A stretch of 64,000 nucleotides of DNA from Alphaproteobacteria bacterium (GCA_020632955.1 JACKEO010000006.1:62001-126000); one strand, 5' to 3'; positions 41,020-50,618 are shown, counted from the stretch's first letter. Notes: a model not told the origin generated them from the letters alone. Numbers and translations: made by a program.

Positions 41020-42033
41020 ATGACGCGGACCCTCGCCACCGTGGTCACCTGCCTGCTCGGCCTCGGCTGCAGCACGCCCTCCTGCCCCGAGGGCCAGACG
41101 GCCGGGGCAGACGGTGCCTGCGTGGCCGACACGGACGACACCGACGGCACGGTGGACTCCGGCGACACCGACGTCCCGGTCCCCACGCGCCGCTCGCTGG
41201 TGCGGCTCGAGTGGGACATCGACGTGCTCCCCACCGACAACGTCGTCGAGCTCACGTGCGACGGCCAGGCCGTCTTCGCGCCCGTGTCCACCTTCACGGT
41301 CTACCGCACCTACAGCGAGGAGAACGAGCTCCCCGCGGGCCAGTCCTGCGTGGTGCGCATCAGCGATCGCCGGGGCGGCCAGCTCGCGGGCGGCCGCGCC
41401 ATCGTGTGCTCGCAGGAGGTCCTCACCTGGGAGCCCCGGCGCGGGAAGGTCTTCGAGTCCGAGCCCTTCGACACCTACGGCTGCGTGCCCGGCTGCGCCG
41501 ACCCGGTGGCCGAGAACTACGACGCCACCACGAACCTCGACGACGGCAGCTGCATCTACGTGCGGGGCTGCACCAACCCCGAGGCCGAGAACTTCGACCC
41601 GCTCGCCACGAAGGACGACGGCTCCTGCGATCTGGGCGGCTTCGGCCTCGTCGAGGTGGTGCTGCAGACCGACGACCACCCGGAGGACAACGCCATCCGG
41701 GTGATGTGCAACGGGTCGCAGGCCCTGCGGGTCGACGGCGCCGACGAGGGCTGGCTCAAGAACGCCATCGTGCGCCTGCCCATCACCCTCGACGCGGGCC
41801 TCACCTGCGAGGTCGTGCTCGAGGAGCGGGTGGGCGACAAGGGTCCCGGCGGCCGCGTCGTGGTCTGTGGAGAGGAGGCGGCCTCCTGGCTCGAGCTCAC
41901 GGGCGACGGGCGCGATGTGGAGGTGGCGGTGGCCACCTTCGACGTGGTGGCCTGCTCCGGCTGCACCGACCCCACCTCGCCGGCCTACGACCCCGAGGCC
42001 GTCGTCGAGGACGGGTCCTGCGGGCTGCCCTAG
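41020..42033 (+). CDS. Lipoprotein with three GCxDP...DDGSC repeats
   Basis: 337-residue lipoprotein (lipobox GLGC). A Cys-containing acidic linker (DTDDTDGTVDSGDTD) precedes two similar beta domains of about 100 residues (VRLEWDIDVLPTDNVVELTC and VEVVLQTDDHPEDNAIRVMC). Three short modules of the GC[TA][DN]P-x-A-x-N-[YF]-x(8)-DDGSC type are present: two in tandem between the domains and a third that closes the protein (GCTDPTSPAYDPEAV... ending DGSCGLP). Such modules are common in surface proteins of Bacteroidetes and myxobacteria and probably bind calcium. Function unknown. Confidence 0.75.
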   Translation: MTRTLATVVTCLLGLGCSTPSCPEGQTAGADGACVADTDDTDGTVDSGDTDVPVPTRRSLVRLEWDIDVLPTDNVVELTCDGQAVFAPVSTFTVYRTYSEENELPAGQSCVVRISDRRGGQLAGGRAIVCSQEVLTWEPRRGKVFESEPFDTYGCVPGCADPVAENYDATTNLDDGSCIYVRGCTNPEAENFDPLATKDDGSCDLGGFGLVEVVLQTDDHPEDNAIRVMCNGSQALRVDGADEGWLKNAIVRLPITLDAGLTCEVVLEERVGDKGPGGRVVVCGEEAASWLELTGDGRDVEVAVATFDVVACSGCTDPTSPAYDPEAVVEDGSCGLP

Positions 42034-42048
42034 CGCGCAGGACGGGGT

Positions 42049-42696
42049 TCACGACCCGGCCACCGCGCCCTTCACGTCCACCACGAGCTTCAGCTCGTCC
42101 TGGTTGCGCGGTCCGAACAGCGAGGCCGCGAAGGGCTTGAAGTCGAACTGCGTGTGCGTGATGGTCAGCGCGCCCGAGGCGGCGAAGGCCTTGCCGTCCG
42201 CCGCGACCTGCAGCTCCACCGAGACGGGCTGCGCCACGCCGCGGATGGTCAAGTCGCCCCCCACGGTGACCTTGCCCGTGCCGCCGGGGCAGGAGGTGCT
42301 GCGGAAGGTGATCTGCGGGTGCTCGTCGGCCCACAGCTGGGACTTGCCCCACATGTTCTTCGACAGGTCCTGCTTGTCGTCGTCGTCGATGGTGTTGTCG
42401 TCCAGGCCCGCCCGCTGGCGCAGCCCCGGCGGGTCGACCACCAGCTTGCGCACCGGCACGCTGAACGACACGCTGCAGGCGCCCCCGGGCTGCGTGGGCC
42501 AGGTGACCTCCGCCGCGAAGCCCTTGGCGTAGATCACGTGGTCGTGCCCCAGGCGGCTGAGGCTGGCCGAGGTGTCGTTGCGCAGCACCACGTACAGGTG
42601 CGAGCCCGACGGGCCCACCGTGTAGGTGGGCGAGGGCTCCTGGGCCTGGGCCACGGTCGCCACGGCGAGGGCGGGCAGCAGGAGGCGGGGATGCAT
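42049..42696 (-). CDS. YceI-family periplasmic protein
   Basis: 215-residue exported lipocalin-like protein of the YceI family, members of which bind isoprenoids or other amphiphiles. Signal peptide MHPRLLLPALAVATVAQAQ. Family motifs: SHLYVVLRNDTSASLSRLGHDH, HPQITFRST, VGGDLTIRGVAQPVSVELQV and a late ITHTQFDFKPF. The ATG at 42696 has GGAG 9 nt upstream. The C-terminal LVVDVKGAVAG completes the barrel. It is convergent with the repeat lipoprotein. Confidence 0.88.
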   Translation of the reverse strand: MHPRLLLPALAVATVAQAQEPSPTYTVGPSGSHLYVVLRNDTSASLSRLGHDHVIYAKGFAAEVTWPTQPGGACSVSFSVPVRKLVVDPPGLRQRAGLDDNTIDDDDKQDLSKNMWGKSQLWADEHPQITFRSTSCPGGTGKVTVGGDLTIRGVAQPVSVELQVAADGKAFAASGALTITHTQFDFKPFAASLFGPRNQDELKLVVDVKGAVAGS

Positions 42697-42773
42697 GCAG
42701 GCTCCGGGACCGGGAGGTGGGACAACGCGCGGCGTGCACGCACCCTTCCTGTATGACGACGCCCTCTGCAGGG

Positions 42774-43085
42774 TCACGGACCGCGACGCCGCATGACGCG
42801 GCGGATCACCCCCGGGAGCGCCGCGAGCTCCGGCAGCGCCGCCTCCACCGCCGCGGTCCAGTCCGCGGTGTCGGGCGCCGCGTCCACGAGGACGGGTTCC
42901 AGCACCAGCTCGCCCTGCGGGGCAGCGAGCCGCCAGATGGCCGGCCGTCCCACCTCGTCGGCGAGGCGCAGCACCCACCCGTCCTCCTCCACCTGCACGC
43001 GGAGGGTGGCCGGTCGGTGGGGACAGGTCGAGAGGCGACGCGCGAGCACCGCGCTCACCGCAGGCGGGATGCGCCCGCCGCTCAC
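42774..43085 (-). CDS. Hypothetical 103-aa protein coupled to the HTH-repeat protein
   Basis: Starts at a GTG that overlaps the upstream stop (GTGA), so it is translated with the HTH-repeat protein. Contents: GGRIPPAVSAVLARRLSTCP, a strand-rich middle (VQVEEDGWVLRLADEVGRPAIWRL) and a helical, basic end (PGVIRRVMRRRGP). No family recognised. The tight coupling suggests a partner or inhibitor of the DNA-binding-like protein. Confidence 0.55.
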   Translation of the reverse strand: MSGGRIPPAVSAVLARRLSTCPHRPATLRVQVEEDGWVLRLADEVGRPAIWRLAAPQGELVLEPVLVDAAPDTADWTAAVEAALPELAALPGVIRRVMRRRGP

Positions 43086-43894
43086 GGCGTGCCGGGTGCG
43101 TCCGGGACCAGGACGACGCCGAGGTGCTCGAGGGACCGCACGAGGTGCTCGGCGCCGAGGACCTCCGCCGCCCGGGCCGCGGCCTCCGTGAGGGAGGGCG
43201 CGAGCACGACGAAGGCCTCCTGGCCATCGGCCCGCTCGCACCGCCACGCCCGGTCGCCGCGCGCCACCGCGACCGGGCGCTCCGAGGTGGGGAGCGGCGC
43301 GCTGGACGCAGGCGCCGCCGGCGCCACCTGGTGACGCTCGATCAGTCGGGCGATCTCGCCGGCGGGCATGCGCCCGGCGGCCGGGATGTCCTTCTTGATG
43401 CGGAAGTTGCGCACCGCGCCGAGGCTCATGCCCGCGATCTCTGCGATCACCCGGTCGGGCACCACGCCCAGCAGGTCGGTGAACTCGTCCACCTTCGACT
43501 CGCGACGCCCCCGGGGCGCGGGGCGGCGGCGCGGCCCGACGTAGCCGGGGATCTCGTTGCGCGCGCGGTAGCTCGCGATGGTGCGCACGCTCACGTCGGC
43601 GAGGCGCGACACCTCGCTGTCGGGCACCTTGCCCAGCAGGTGGAAGTACTTCTCGATCTGCACGTCCTTCGAGCCGTGACGCCGATCCGGGCGGTGCGAC
43701 GACGACTCCTCCGAGGCCGGCGGGCTCGCCTCCGCGATCCGTGCGCGTCGGGCCACGCCGCGGCGCCGGAGCTCCGAGGTCAACGTGGCCACCGGCACGC
43801 CCAGACGGCTCGCGAGCTCCCGCAGGGGGAGCTCGTCCTTGAGGCGGATCGCGTCCTCCCACCAGGGAGGGGGTTGGCCTTCTGCATCCTGCAT
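43082..43894 (-). CDS. HTH-repeat (putative DNA-binding) protein
   Basis: 270-residue protein built from repeated HTH-like modules of about 45 residues. Two clear copies are IEKYFHLLGKVPDSEVSRLA then VSVRTIASYRARNEIPGY, and VDEFTDLLGVVPDRVIAEIA then MSLGAVRNFRIKKDIPA. A more distant copy near the N-terminus reads LKDELPLRELASRLGVPVATL. The pattern [F/Y]xxLLGxVPDxxxAxxAxxSxxxVxxxRxxxxIP resembles short DNA- or RNA-binding helices. A basic linker separates the modules, and a mixed C-terminal domain follows. The ATG at 43894 is preferred; an upstream TTG (43945) would extend it. It is coupled to a 103-aa ORF. Target unknown. Confidence 0.6.
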   Translation of the reverse strand: MQDAEGQPPPWWEDAIRLKDELPLRELASRLGVPVATLTSELRRRGVARRARIAEASPPASEESSSHRPDRRHGSKDVQIEKYFHLLGKVPDSEVSRLADVSVRTIASYRARNEIPGYVGPRRRPAPRGRRESKVDEFTDLLGVVPDRVIAEIAGMSLGAVRNFRIKKDIPAAGRMPAGEIARLIERHQVAPAAPASSAPLPTSERPVAVARGDRAWRCERADGQEAFVVLAPSLTEAAARAAEVLGAEHLVRSLEHLGVVLVPDAPGTP

Positions 43895-44011
43895 GGTGCG
43901 ACTCGCTGCCTGCTGCCAGGAAACTGCCGCCCCTTCATACAACAATGCGGTGGACCACCCTTCGCACGAAATGCGTCAACCGGTCGCAGGCGACCACGAC
44001 CGGCCCGCGGA

Positions 44012-45178
44012 TCACGCGTCGGGGTTCTCGAACACGCCCGCGGCGCCCATGCCGCCACCGATGCACATCGACACCACGCCGTAGCGAACGCCGCGGCGCC
44101 GCATCTCGTGCAGCAGCGTGGCCGTGAGCTTTGCACCGGTGCACCCGAGCGGGTGACCGAGCGCGATGGCGCCCCCGTTGACGTTCACCAGCTGCTCGTC
44201 GAGCCCCAGCTCTCGCATGCAGTACAGGGCCTGCGACGCGAAGGCCTCGTTGATCTCGAACAGCCCGATGTCGCCGATCGACAGCCCGGCCTTCTCGAGG
44301 GCCTTCGGGATCGCGTACAGGGGACCGACGCCCATGATCTCGGGCGGCACGCCCACCACCTGGTAGGACCGCATCAGGCCGAGCACGGGGAGGTTGCGCG
44401 CCTCGGCCCAGGCGCGGTCGGCGACGAGCGCGGCCGCGGCGCCGTCGGACACCTGGCTCGAGTTGCCCGCGGTGACGCTGCCGCCCAGCTTGAAGGCGGG
44501 ACGCAGCTTGCCGAGCGCCTCCACCGTGGTGTCCTTGCGGGGCCCCTCGTCCACCGCGAAGGTGACGTCCTGCCAGCCCGCGTCGGTGTACACGCGCGTC
44601 TTCACCGGCACGATCTCGTCGACGAACCGACCGGCCTCGATCGCCGCGACGGCCTTGAGGTGGGAGGACAGCGCGAAGGCGTCCTGATCGTCGCGGGTGA
44701 CGCCGAAGCGGCTCGCCACGTTCTCGGCCGTGAGCCCCATCGGCGTGTAGGCCTCGGGGTGGTCGGAGACGAGCGTGGGGTTCGGCGCCATGCGCTGGCC
44801 GCCCATGGGCACCTGGCTCATGGACTCCACGCCGCCGGCGAGCACCACGTCCTGCCAGCCGGCCAGGATGGAGCTGGCGCCGTGCGCGATGGACTGCAGG
44901 CCCGAGCTGCAGAAGCGGTTGATCGTCTCGGCGGGCACGGCGTCGGGCAGCCCCGCGAGGAGGCCTCCGATGCGCGCCACGTTCATGCCCTGCTCGCCCT
45001 CGGGCGTGGCCGTGCCGACCTGCAGGTCCTCGACGGCCGAGGGGTCGACGCCGGCACGCTCCACGGCGGCGCGCAGGGCGGTGCCGAGGAGATCGTCGGG
45101 ACGGGTGTCCTTGAGGGTGCCGCGCTTGGCCTTGCCGACCGCGGTCCGCACACTCGAGAGGATGGCGACTTCACGCAT
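44012..45178 (-). CDS. fadA: Acetyl-CoA acyltransferase (thiolase)
   Basis: 388-residue thiolase catalysing the last step of beta-oxidation. The acylated Cys is in NRFCSSGLQS, the catalytic His in NGGAIALGHPLGCTGAK, and the second Cys in SMCIGGGMGAA. It starts at MREVAILSSVRTAVGKAKRG, 31 nt after the fadN-type gene, forming the usual fadN-fadA pair. The length is normal. Confidence 0.95.
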   Translation of the reverse strand: MREVAILSSVRTAVGKAKRGTLKDTRPDDLLGTALRAAVERAGVDPSAVEDLQVGTATPEGEQGMNVARIGGLLAGLPDAVPAETINRFCSSGLQSIAHGASSILAGWQDVVLAGGVESMSQVPMGGQRMAPNPTLVSDHPEAYTPMGLTAENVASRFGVTRDDQDAFALSSHLKAVAAIEAGRFVDEIVPVKTRVYTDAGWQDVTFAVDEGPRKDTTVEALGKLRPAFKLGGSVTAGNSSQVSDGAAAALVADRAWAEARNLPVLGLMRSYQVVGVPPEIMGVGPLYAIPKALEKAGLSIGDIGLFEINEAFASQALYCMRELGLDEQLVNVNGGAIALGHPLGCTGAKLTATLLHEMRRRGVRYGVVSMCIGGGMGAAGVFENPDA

Positions 45179-45209
45179 GACGGGGTCCTCTGGCTGAAGA
45201 GGGGAGGGA

Positions 45210-47603
45210 CTAGTTGCGGAGGGGCTTGTTGGTCTCGAGCATGTGCTGCAGGCGGGCACGGGTGCCCTCGGTGCCGCACAGGCCCAGGAAGGCCTCGCGC
45301 TCCAGGTCGAGGAAGTGCTGCTCGCCCACCCGGGTGCCGGCGGGCACGTCGCCGCCGGTGACCACGCGCGCGAGCGCCTTGCCCACCACCACGTCGTGGG
45401 GGGTGGCGTAGCCGCCCTCGGCCATCTGGTAGAGGAAGGCCTCGATGGCGGCGCGGCAGTTCTCGCCGGCCGCGGGTGCGGTGCGCTGCGCTGGCGGCTG
45501 CCAGCCCGCGTCGGCCAGGCCGCGCGCGAGCTTCTTCGCCGACTGGAGGCGGGCGTCGCGGTCGAGCACCATCTGGTCGCCCGGGCGCAGGAAGCCCCAG
45601 GCCTGGGCCTCGCCGCCCGAGGTGGTGACCTGGGCGGTGGCGATGCGCTCGAAGACCTTCTGCACCAGCGGGTTCACGTCGACGGCCGCGTCGGGCAGCA
45701 GGTCGCCGGTGGCCCGCATCACGAGCTCCTTGCAGCCGCCCGCGCCGGGGATGACGCCCACGCCCACCTCGACGAGGCCCATGTAGAGCTCGCCGGTGCC
45801 CACCGTGATCGCGCTGTGCATCGCGCACTCGGCGCCGCCGCCGAGCGTGAGGCCGTGAGGCGCCGTGATGACGGGCTTCCGGCTGTACTTCGCGCGCATG
45901 AAGAGCTGCTGGAGCCCGTTCGTGAGCTCCTCGATCTGATCCCACTGCTGCTGCATCGAGGCCAGCAGGATCATGAAGATGTTGGCACCCGCCGAGAAGG
46001 CGGTGGCCGCCTCGTTGCCCACCACGAGGCCGTCGAACTCGCCGTCGTCGAGCTTGTCGAGAGCCGAGCCGTAGAGGGCCGCGATGTCGGCGTCGAGGGC
46101 GTTGAGCTTGCTGTGGAACTCCAGCAGCAGGATGCCGTCGCCCATGTCGTGCAGCGAGGCGGAGTCGTTCTTCGCCACCGGGCTGCGCTGGGCCTTGATG
46201 TCGGTGAGGAAGACGTGCGCGTCGCTCACGGGCACGGGGTACCCGCGGCCCTCCTGCGACCAGTAGGTGGGGCGGCCCTGGCCATCGCGCCCGTAGAAGG
46301 ACTCGCGCCCGGCGTCGAGCATGGCCTGGACCCAGTCGGGGACCTCCATGCCCTCCTCGCGCATGCGGACCACGCTGCGGCGCACGCCGATGGCGTCCCA
46401 GGACTCGAACACGCCGAGATCCCAGGCGAAGCCCCACCGCATGCCGCGGTCGATCTGCACGATGTCGTCGGCGATCTCGGGGATGCGGTTCGCCGCGTAG
46501 ATCAGCGACTCCGCCGTGGTGCGCCAGGCGAAGCGCGCGGCGTCGTCCTCGCCCCACACGAGGGCCGAGATCTTGGCCGCCGCCGTCTCGGCCTTGCGGG
46601 CTGCGCCCACGGAGGCGAAGCGCGCCGAGTCCTTGTCCTGCGGGCGGTACTCGCCGGTCTGCAGGTCGAGCACCAGGAAGTCCTTCTTGCCCGCGCGCTT
46701 GTAGAAGCCCGCGCCGGACTTGTTGCCCACGGCGCCGGCCTCGATGAGGCCGCGCACCACCGGGGGCACCACGAAGAGGTCGCGCTGCTCGTCGTCGGGC
46801 GCGTACTCGTGGATGTTCGAGATGACGTGGGCCATCGTGTCGAGGCCCACGAGGTCGGCCAGGCGGAAGAAGGCCGTCTTCGGACGACCCATGGCCGGGC
46901 CCATGATGGCGTCGACCTGCTCCACCGTGAGGCCCATGTCCTGCACGGCCTTGAAGGTGGAGACCATCCCGAAGATGCCGATGCGGTTGGCGACGAAGTT
47001 CGGCGTGTCCTTGGCGTGCACGATGCCCTTGCCGAGGGCGCGCTCGCCGAAGGTGGCCAGGGCGTCGATCACCTCGGGCTTCGTGTCGGCCCCGCCCACG
47101 ATCTCCAGCAGGCGCATGTAGCGCACGGGGTTGAAGAAGTGGGTGATGGCGAAGTGCGCGCGGAGCTCGTCGCCCATGCCCTCGGCCATGTCGGCCAGGC
47201 GGATGCCCGAGGTGTTCGAGGTGACGATGGAGCCCGGGCGGCGGTGGGCCGCGACCCACTCGTAGACCTTGCGCTTGATGTCGAGCCGCTCGACCACGAC
47301 CTCGACGATCCAGTCGCACTCGGCGAGCAGCGACGCGTGGTCGTCGTAGTTGGCCGGCGTGATCAGCGAGGCCAGCTCGGGACGGAAGAAGGCCGCGGGC
47401 TTGATCTTCCGGGCCGCCTCGATGCCGCCCAGCGCGAGCGCCGTGCGCTTGCGGGGGTCGTCGCCGGCGTCCTTGGGGACGATGTCGAACAGGACGCTGG
47501 GGATGCCGGCGTTCGCCAGGTGGGCGGCGATGCCGGCGCCCATGAGGCCTGCGCCGAGCACGGCCACCTTGCGGATCGGGTAGGCGGAAGCTTGCTTCGC
47601 CAT
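45210..47603 (-). CDS. fadN: 3-hydroxyacyl-CoA dehydrogenase / enoyl-CoA hydratase
   Basis: 797-residue bifunctional beta-oxidation enzyme with the dehydrogenase first and hydratase last, the reverse of E. coli FadB and as in Bacillus FadN. The NAD site VLGAGLMGAGIAAHLA is at about 15-30, and the catalytic region HFFNPVRYMRLLEIV at about 155-170. The crotonase domain is at about 480-680 (GGGAECAMHS oxyanion loop, GVIPGAGGCKE). The ATG at 47603 is chosen as the start. It is the first gene of the operon with fadA. Confidence 0.95.
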   Translation of the reverse strand: MAKQASAYPIRKVAVLGAGLMGAGIAAHLANAGIPSVLFDIVPKDAGDDPRKRTALALGGIEAARKIKPAAFFRPELASLITPANYDDHASLLAECDWIVEVVVERLDIKRKVYEWVAAHRRPGSIVTSNTSGIRLADMAEGMGDELRAHFAITHFFNPVRYMRLLEIVGGADTKPEVIDALATFGERALGKGIVHAKDTPNFVANRIGIFGMVSTFKAVQDMGLTVEQVDAIMGPAMGRPKTAFFRLADLVGLDTMAHVISNIHEYAPDDEQRDLFVVPPVVRGLIEAGAVGNKSGAGFYKRAGKKDFLVLDLQTGEYRPQDKDSARFASVGAARKAETAAAKISALVWGEDDAARFAWRTTAESLIYAANRIPEIADDIVQIDRGMRWGFAWDLGVFESWDAIGVRRSVVRMREEGMEVPDWVQAMLDAGRESFYGRDGQGRPTYWSQEGRGYPVPVSDAHVFLTDIKAQRSPVAKNDSASLHDMGDGILLLEFHSKLNALDADIAALYGSALDKLDDGEFDGLVVGNEAATAFSAGANIFMILLASMQQQWDQIEELTNGLQQLFMRAKYSRKPVITAPHGLTLGGGAECAMHSAITVGTGELYMGLVEVGVGVIPGAGGCKELVMRATGDLLPDAAVDVNPLVQKVFERIATAQVTTSGGEAQAWGFLRPGDQMVLDRDARLQSAKKLARGLADAGWQPPAQRTAPAAGENCRAAIEAFLYQMAEGGYATPHDVVVGKALARVVTGGDVPAGTRVGEQHFLDLEREAFLGLCGTEGTRARLQHMLETNKPLRN

Positions 47604-47776
47604 GACGCTGCTCCAGTCGATGCGAGGAGGGGTCACGCGCGCGGTGCGCGGCCCGCCCGAGTAAGACGATCGGGGCCCGCCGGCATGCCTCCTGTGTGCA
47701 GCAGCACGCAGCGCCCGCGCCGCGTCGCGCCTGCGGGGACGCGGGGGGCTAGAGCCCTCGGGCCAGGAGGATCGGC

Positions 47777-50584
47777 ATGCTGTCGTGGTGGATCGTGGGC
47801 GCCCTCGCGGCGCCGCCGGACGCGGGTGCGTGGGAGGCCACCCTCGAGGAGGTGGCGCCCGCGGTCGTCTCCATCGAGGTGACGGCCACGCGGGACTTCG
47901 ACACCGAGGATGCCTCGTCCACCGTGGGCACCGGCTTCGTGGTGGACGCCGAGCGCGGGATCCTGCTGACCAACCGCCACATGGTGCACGCCGGGCCCGT
48001 GAACGCGCGGGCGGTCTTCCTCGACAACGAGGAGGCGGCGCTCGTGCCGCTCTACCGCGACCCGGTCCACGACTTCGGCTTCTACCGCTTCGACCCCGCG
48101 GACCTGCGCTTCATGGAGGTGACCGAGCTGACCCTGGCGCCGACGGCTGCGAAGGTCGGTCTCGACATCCGCGTGATCGGCAACGACGCCGGCGAGAAGC
48201 TGTCGATCCTCGACGGCACCCTCGCGCGCCTGGACCGCAACGCGCCCCGCTACGGCGGGAACACCTACAACGACTTCAACACCTTCTACTACCAGGCGGC
48301 CTCGAACACGTCGGGCGGGTCGTCGGGCAGCCCGGTGGTGGACGTGAAGGGCAGGGTGGTGGCGCTGAACGCCGGCGGTCGCACCGAGGCGGCCCAGAGC
48401 TTCTACCTGCCCCTGCACCGCGTGGTGCGCGCCCTGGACTTCGTGCGGCGAGGAGAGGTCGTCCCCCGCGGCACGCTCACCACCACGCTGCGCCACGAGG
48501 CCTGGCAGGATCTGGTCCGGCTCGGCCTGCGCCCCGACACCGAAGCGCGGGTGCGTGCGGCGCACCCCGACATCTCGGGCATGCTCGTGGTCGCCGACAC
48601 GCTGCCCCAGGGGCCCGGCGACGGGAAGGTCCAGCCCGGCGACATCGTCGTCGAGCTGGACGGGGAGCTCGTCGTGGACTTCGTGCAGGTGGAGGAGGTG
48701 ATCGACGCCCGCGTGGGCAGCGAGGTGGCGCTCACCGTGGAGCGGCTCGGGCAGCGGGTGGAGGTCACCCTGCCGGTGCTCGACCTGCACGCCCTCACGC
48801 CGGCGCGCTTCCTCGAGGTCAGCCGCGGCATCCTCCACGACCTGTCCTACCAGCAGGCCCGCAACCACGATCAGCCCCTGGGCGGCGTGTACGTGGCGAG
48901 CGCCGGCTACATGCTGGGCATCGCGGGCATCGGGTCGGGCGCCCTGCTGCTCCAGATCGACGGCGAGCCGCTCGCCACCCTGGACGACGCCGTCCGCATC
49001 CTGTCGACGAAGGCCGACGGCCAGCGCCTGCGCCTCCGGCACGCGCCCGTCTCCGATCCCCGGCGGGCGCGCGAGAGCCTCGCCACCATGGACCGCACCT
49101 GGTTCTCCATGCGCTCCTGCGCGCGGGACGACGTCACCGGCACCTGGCCCTGCACCGAGGCGGCCGCCCCGCCCTCGGCTGCGCCCCCGCCCGAACCCGC
49201 CACGCCGCTGCCCCACACGGCCTCCCGCCGCGACCGTCGCTTCGCCGACGCCCTCGTGCTCGTGGGCTTCGACGTGCCCTACAGCACCGCCGGCGTGAGC
49301 GGCCAGAGCTTCCTCGGCACCGGCGTGGTGGTGGACGCCACACGGGGGCTGGTGCTCGTCGACCGCGACACCGTGCCCGTGGCCCTGGGCGACCTCGTGC
49401 TCACCTTCGCGGGCGCGGTTCGCGTGCCGGGCGAGGTGGTGTACCTGCACCCGGAGCACAACGTGGCGGTGGTGCAGTACGACCCCTCCCGGCTCGGCGA
49501 GCTGGAGGTGGGCGAGGTGGCCTTCGACCCCGCCTGGCGCCTCGAGCGGGGCCAGGAGCTCCGGGTGGTGGGCCTCGACCGCAGCGGCTCGGTGGTGGTG
49601 GACGAGGCCGAGGTGGAGGACGTCGACACGCTGTACGTGGGCCCCTCCGGCACGCCGCGCTTCCGGGAGCAGAACGTGGAGGTGGCCCGGCTGGCGCGCG
49701 TGGAGCGCTCCGTGGGCGGCGTGGCGGTCGACAGGCGGGGGAGGGTGCTCGGGCTGTGGGCGTCCTACTTCTTCCCCAAGGGCAAGGACCGCTACTTCTA
49801 CGTGCTGCCCTCGCCCTACCTGGCGCCCACGATCGACGCGCTCCGCGAGGGGCGCGATCCGGGGCTGCGTGACGCGGGCGTCGAGCTCGGCACCCGCAGC
49901 CTCGCCGACGCCCGGGAGCTCGGCCTGTCGGACGCCCGCATCCGGGAGGCCGTGCGCCACGATCCCGACGAGCTGCAGGTGCTCCAGGTGATCCGCGTGA
50001 GCGGCGGGGCACCGGCGCAGGAGGTGCTGCGCGAGGCCGACCTGATCGTCACCGTCGACGGCGCCCCCGTGAGTCGCCTGCGCGAGGTCCGAGGCTGGTC
50101 GCGGCGCGAGGAGATCCCGCTGGTGGTGCTGCGCAACGGCGAGGAGGTCGAGGTGTCGCTGCGCACGCAGCCTGCGGACGGCCGCGGCGTGCGGCAGGTG
50201 CTCAGCTGGGCGGGGATGCTCCTGCACGACCCGCACCCCGAGGTGGCCGCCGACACCGGCGTGGTGCCCGAGGGCGCCTACGTCGCCTGGTACTGGTACG
50301 GATCCCCGGCGGCGCGTGACGGCATGCGGCCCACCCGCCGGATCGTCGCCGTGGACGGCGTCGCCACGCCGGATCTGGCGCGCCTGCAGGAGGTGGTCCT
50401 CACCCTCGATCCCGCACGGCCCGTGGTGCTCACCCTCGAGGACGTCGACGAGGTGCGATCGGTCCGCACCCTCGAGCTCGACCCCGAGAGCTGGCCCACC
50501 GAGCTCATCTCGTGGCGCGACGGCGCCTGGGTGCGCGAGCGTCTCGATCCGTACCGTGACGATGCGGCTCCCGTCCGGCCCTGA
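47777..50584 (+). CDS. Nma111/DEG7-type double HtrA protease
   Basis: 935-residue protein with the tandem HtrA architecture of fungal Nma111 and plant DEG7. Residues about 15-230 are an active protease: LLTNRHMVH (H68), DPVHDFGF (D99) and SGGSSGSPVV (S183). Two PDZ-like domains follow. Near-signature stretches shared with the eukaryotic family include NDAGEKLSILDG, YNDFNTFYYQAAS, ALNAGG, DLHALTP, LSYQQARNHD and GVYVASAGYML. A second, degenerate protease (about 490-690) has LVDRDTV, HPEHNVAV and no GxSGxP serine. Further PDZ domains end the protein. A weak signal (MLSWWIVGALAAPP) suggests export. It is divergent from fadN across 173 bp. Confidence 0.9.
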   Translation: MLSWWIVGALAAPPDAGAWEATLEEVAPAVVSIEVTATRDFDTEDASSTVGTGFVVDAERGILLTNRHMVHAGPVNARAVFLDNEEAALVPLYRDPVHDFGFYRFDPADLRFMEVTELTLAPTAAKVGLDIRVIGNDAGEKLSILDGTLARLDRNAPRYGGNTYNDFNTFYYQAASNTSGGSSGSPVVDVKGRVVALNAGGRTEAAQSFYLPLHRVVRALDFVRRGEVVPRGTLTTTLRHEAWQDLVRLGLRPDTEARVRAAHPDISGMLVVADTLPQGPGDGKVQPGDIVVELDGELVVDFVQVEEVIDARVGSEVALTVERLGQRVEVTLPVLDLHALTPARFLEVSRGILHDLSYQQARNHDQPLGGVYVASAGYMLGIAGIGSGALLLQIDGEPLATLDDAVRILSTKADGQRLRLRHAPVSDPRRARESLATMDRTWFSMRSCARDDVTGTWPCTEAAAPPSAAPPPEPATPLPHTASRRDRRFADALVLVGFDVPYSTAGVSGQSFLGTGVVVDATRGLVLVDRDTVPVALGDLVLTFAGAVRVPGEVVYLHPEHNVAVVQYDPSRLGELEVGEVAFDPAWRLERGQELRVVGLDRSGSVVVDEAEVEDVDTLYVGPSGTPRFREQNVEVARLARVERSVGGVAVDRRGRVLGLWASYFFPKGKDRYFYVLPSPYLAPTIDALREGRDPGLRDAGVELGTRSLADARELGLSDARIREAVRHDPDELQVLQVIRVSGGAPAQEVLREADLIVTVDGAPVSRLREVRGWSRREEIPLVVLRNGEEVEVSLRTQPADGRGVRQVLSWAGMLLHDPHPEVAADTGVVPEGAYVAWYWYGSPAARDGMRPTRRIVAVDGVATPDLARLQEVVLTLDPARPVVLTLEDVDEVRSVRTLELDPESWPTELISWRDGAWVRERLDPYRDDAAPVRP

Positions 50585-50618
50585 GGTCGGGTAGGGTCGC
50601 ACCTCCCCCTGGAGCTCC

